Assembly (NCBI RefSeq): GCF_000282595.1
Contig: NZ_AKIZ01000022.1
Span: 434,001-498,000, forward strand
Origin: Phyllobacterium sp. YR531
GTDB lineage: Bacteria > Pseudomonadota > Alphaproteobacteria > Rhizobiales > Rhizobiaceae
DNA: 64,000 nucleotides
Direction: 5' to 3'
The first letter of the stretch is position 1; each line of letters starts with the position of its first letter. Below the pieces are notes generated by a model. That model saw only the letters and a program-made list of their open reading frames with translations. It was not told the origin of the DNA and searched no databases. Positions 63,829 through 64,000 of the stretch are shown in pieces. The position numbers were made by a program, and so were the translations under genes.

Positions 63829-64000
63829 TTGGCGCAACGCACGACATACTGTCAATTAAACGAAAGTCTGACCTTAAAACGACACTGGAGAACTGCTGAT
63901 CATTTCTTCAAACATTGCGCCTTGGAATGATCGCTGCATTGTCCGCATATCGACGTCGTGCTCTCTACTGAAGCATCGCAAAAGACAGGGCCGTTCTTCT
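63829..64000 (+). repeat. Direct repeat copy B, reaching the window edge
   Basis: This copy begins TTGGCGCAACGC and shares TGTCAATT, AACGAAAGTCTGAC, TTAAAACGACA, GAATGATCGCTGCAT and GTCGTGCTCTCTACTG with copy A, in the same orientation. It may extend beyond the window. Confidence 0.85.

Noticed and set aside
1-64000. CRISPR arrays, tRNA and rRNA genes
   Set aside because: No regularly spaced short repeats with unique spacers and no tRNA- or rRNA-like segments were noticed on either strand; a dedicated scan was not possible here.

Overview
The window looks like accessory chromosome or chromid from an alphaproteobacterium of the Hyphomicrobiales, most likely Brucellaceae (Ochrobactrum/Brucella-like). 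This is inferred from an IalB-family gene, a BA14K-like small basic secreted protein, rhizobial-type mctSRP transport genes and a rhizobial-type HrpK-like protein. Nothing in the window (no rRNA, no tRNA) fixes the species.

Layout. 1-0.6 kb: start of an RTX protein that runs off the left edge. 0.7-4.5 kb: two-component system, DUF3311 protein and sodium:solute symporter (mctS-mctR-orf-mctP type) with a NarL-like 7-2-7 palindrome between regulator and transporter. 4.6-5.7 kb: an LCP-family envelope protein, unusual for this group. 6.0-9.7 kb: a tight three-gene unit of N-formylglutamate-amidohydrolase-like, DUF1704 metallopeptidase-like and GshB-like ATP-grasp proteins, ending in a strong terminator. 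9.8-14.4 kb: AraC/MFS pair, RNase H, and a divergent SDR/LysR pair. 14.5-15.1 kb: remnants of a tetR gene and a type I secretion ATPase gene. 15.4-18.6 kb: a frameshifted DUF3857/transglutaminase gene and a DUF2971 gene. 19.0-22.8 kb: a 986-residue HrpK-like protein with an N-terminal tandem duplication, and a DeoR regulator. 23.0-26.7 kb: an autotransporter whose passenger carries an endonuclease/exonuclease/phosphatase domain. 26.9-33.9 kb: FecI/FecR/TonB receptor/FhuD/FhuB iron-siderophore locus without its ATPase. 34-38.6 kb: DMT transporter, two possible tiny membrane proteins, cytosolic EEP hydrolase, methyltransferase, RibD-like reductase and a small conserved protein. 39.1-43.5 kb: Ig-repeat autotransporter adhesin. 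43.7-44.9 kb: small basic secreted protein and TetR regulator. 45.2-51.3 kb: complete polyol-type ABC importer operon with dehydrogenase and AraC regulator. 51.3-52.9 kb: decayed M24 peptidase and peptide-binding protein genes. 52.9-61.2 kb: two-partner secretion operon (IalB-like, FhaC, lipoprotein, FhaB) whose FhaB ends early at the junction with the decayed peptide-binding gene. 61.5-64.0 kb: a gene fusing a Myb-like HTH, a sigma70-region-4-like HTH and a TnsA-like PD-(D/E)XK nuclease, flanked by diverged direct repeats of about 170 bp.

Themes. The region is rich in surface and secreted proteins (RTX, two autotransporters, a TPS exoprotein, HrpK-like), in nutrient capture (monocarboxylates, hydroxamate iron, polyols), and in gene decay (four clear pseudogenes plus one frameshifted gene). 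The best candidates for undescribed biology are the direct-repeat-flanked sigma4/nuclease fusion (61.5-64 kb), the FGase-DUF1704-ATP-grasp unit (6.0-9.7 kb), and the EEP-domain autotransporter (23.0-26.7 kb). All calls come from reading the sequence; no database search was run.
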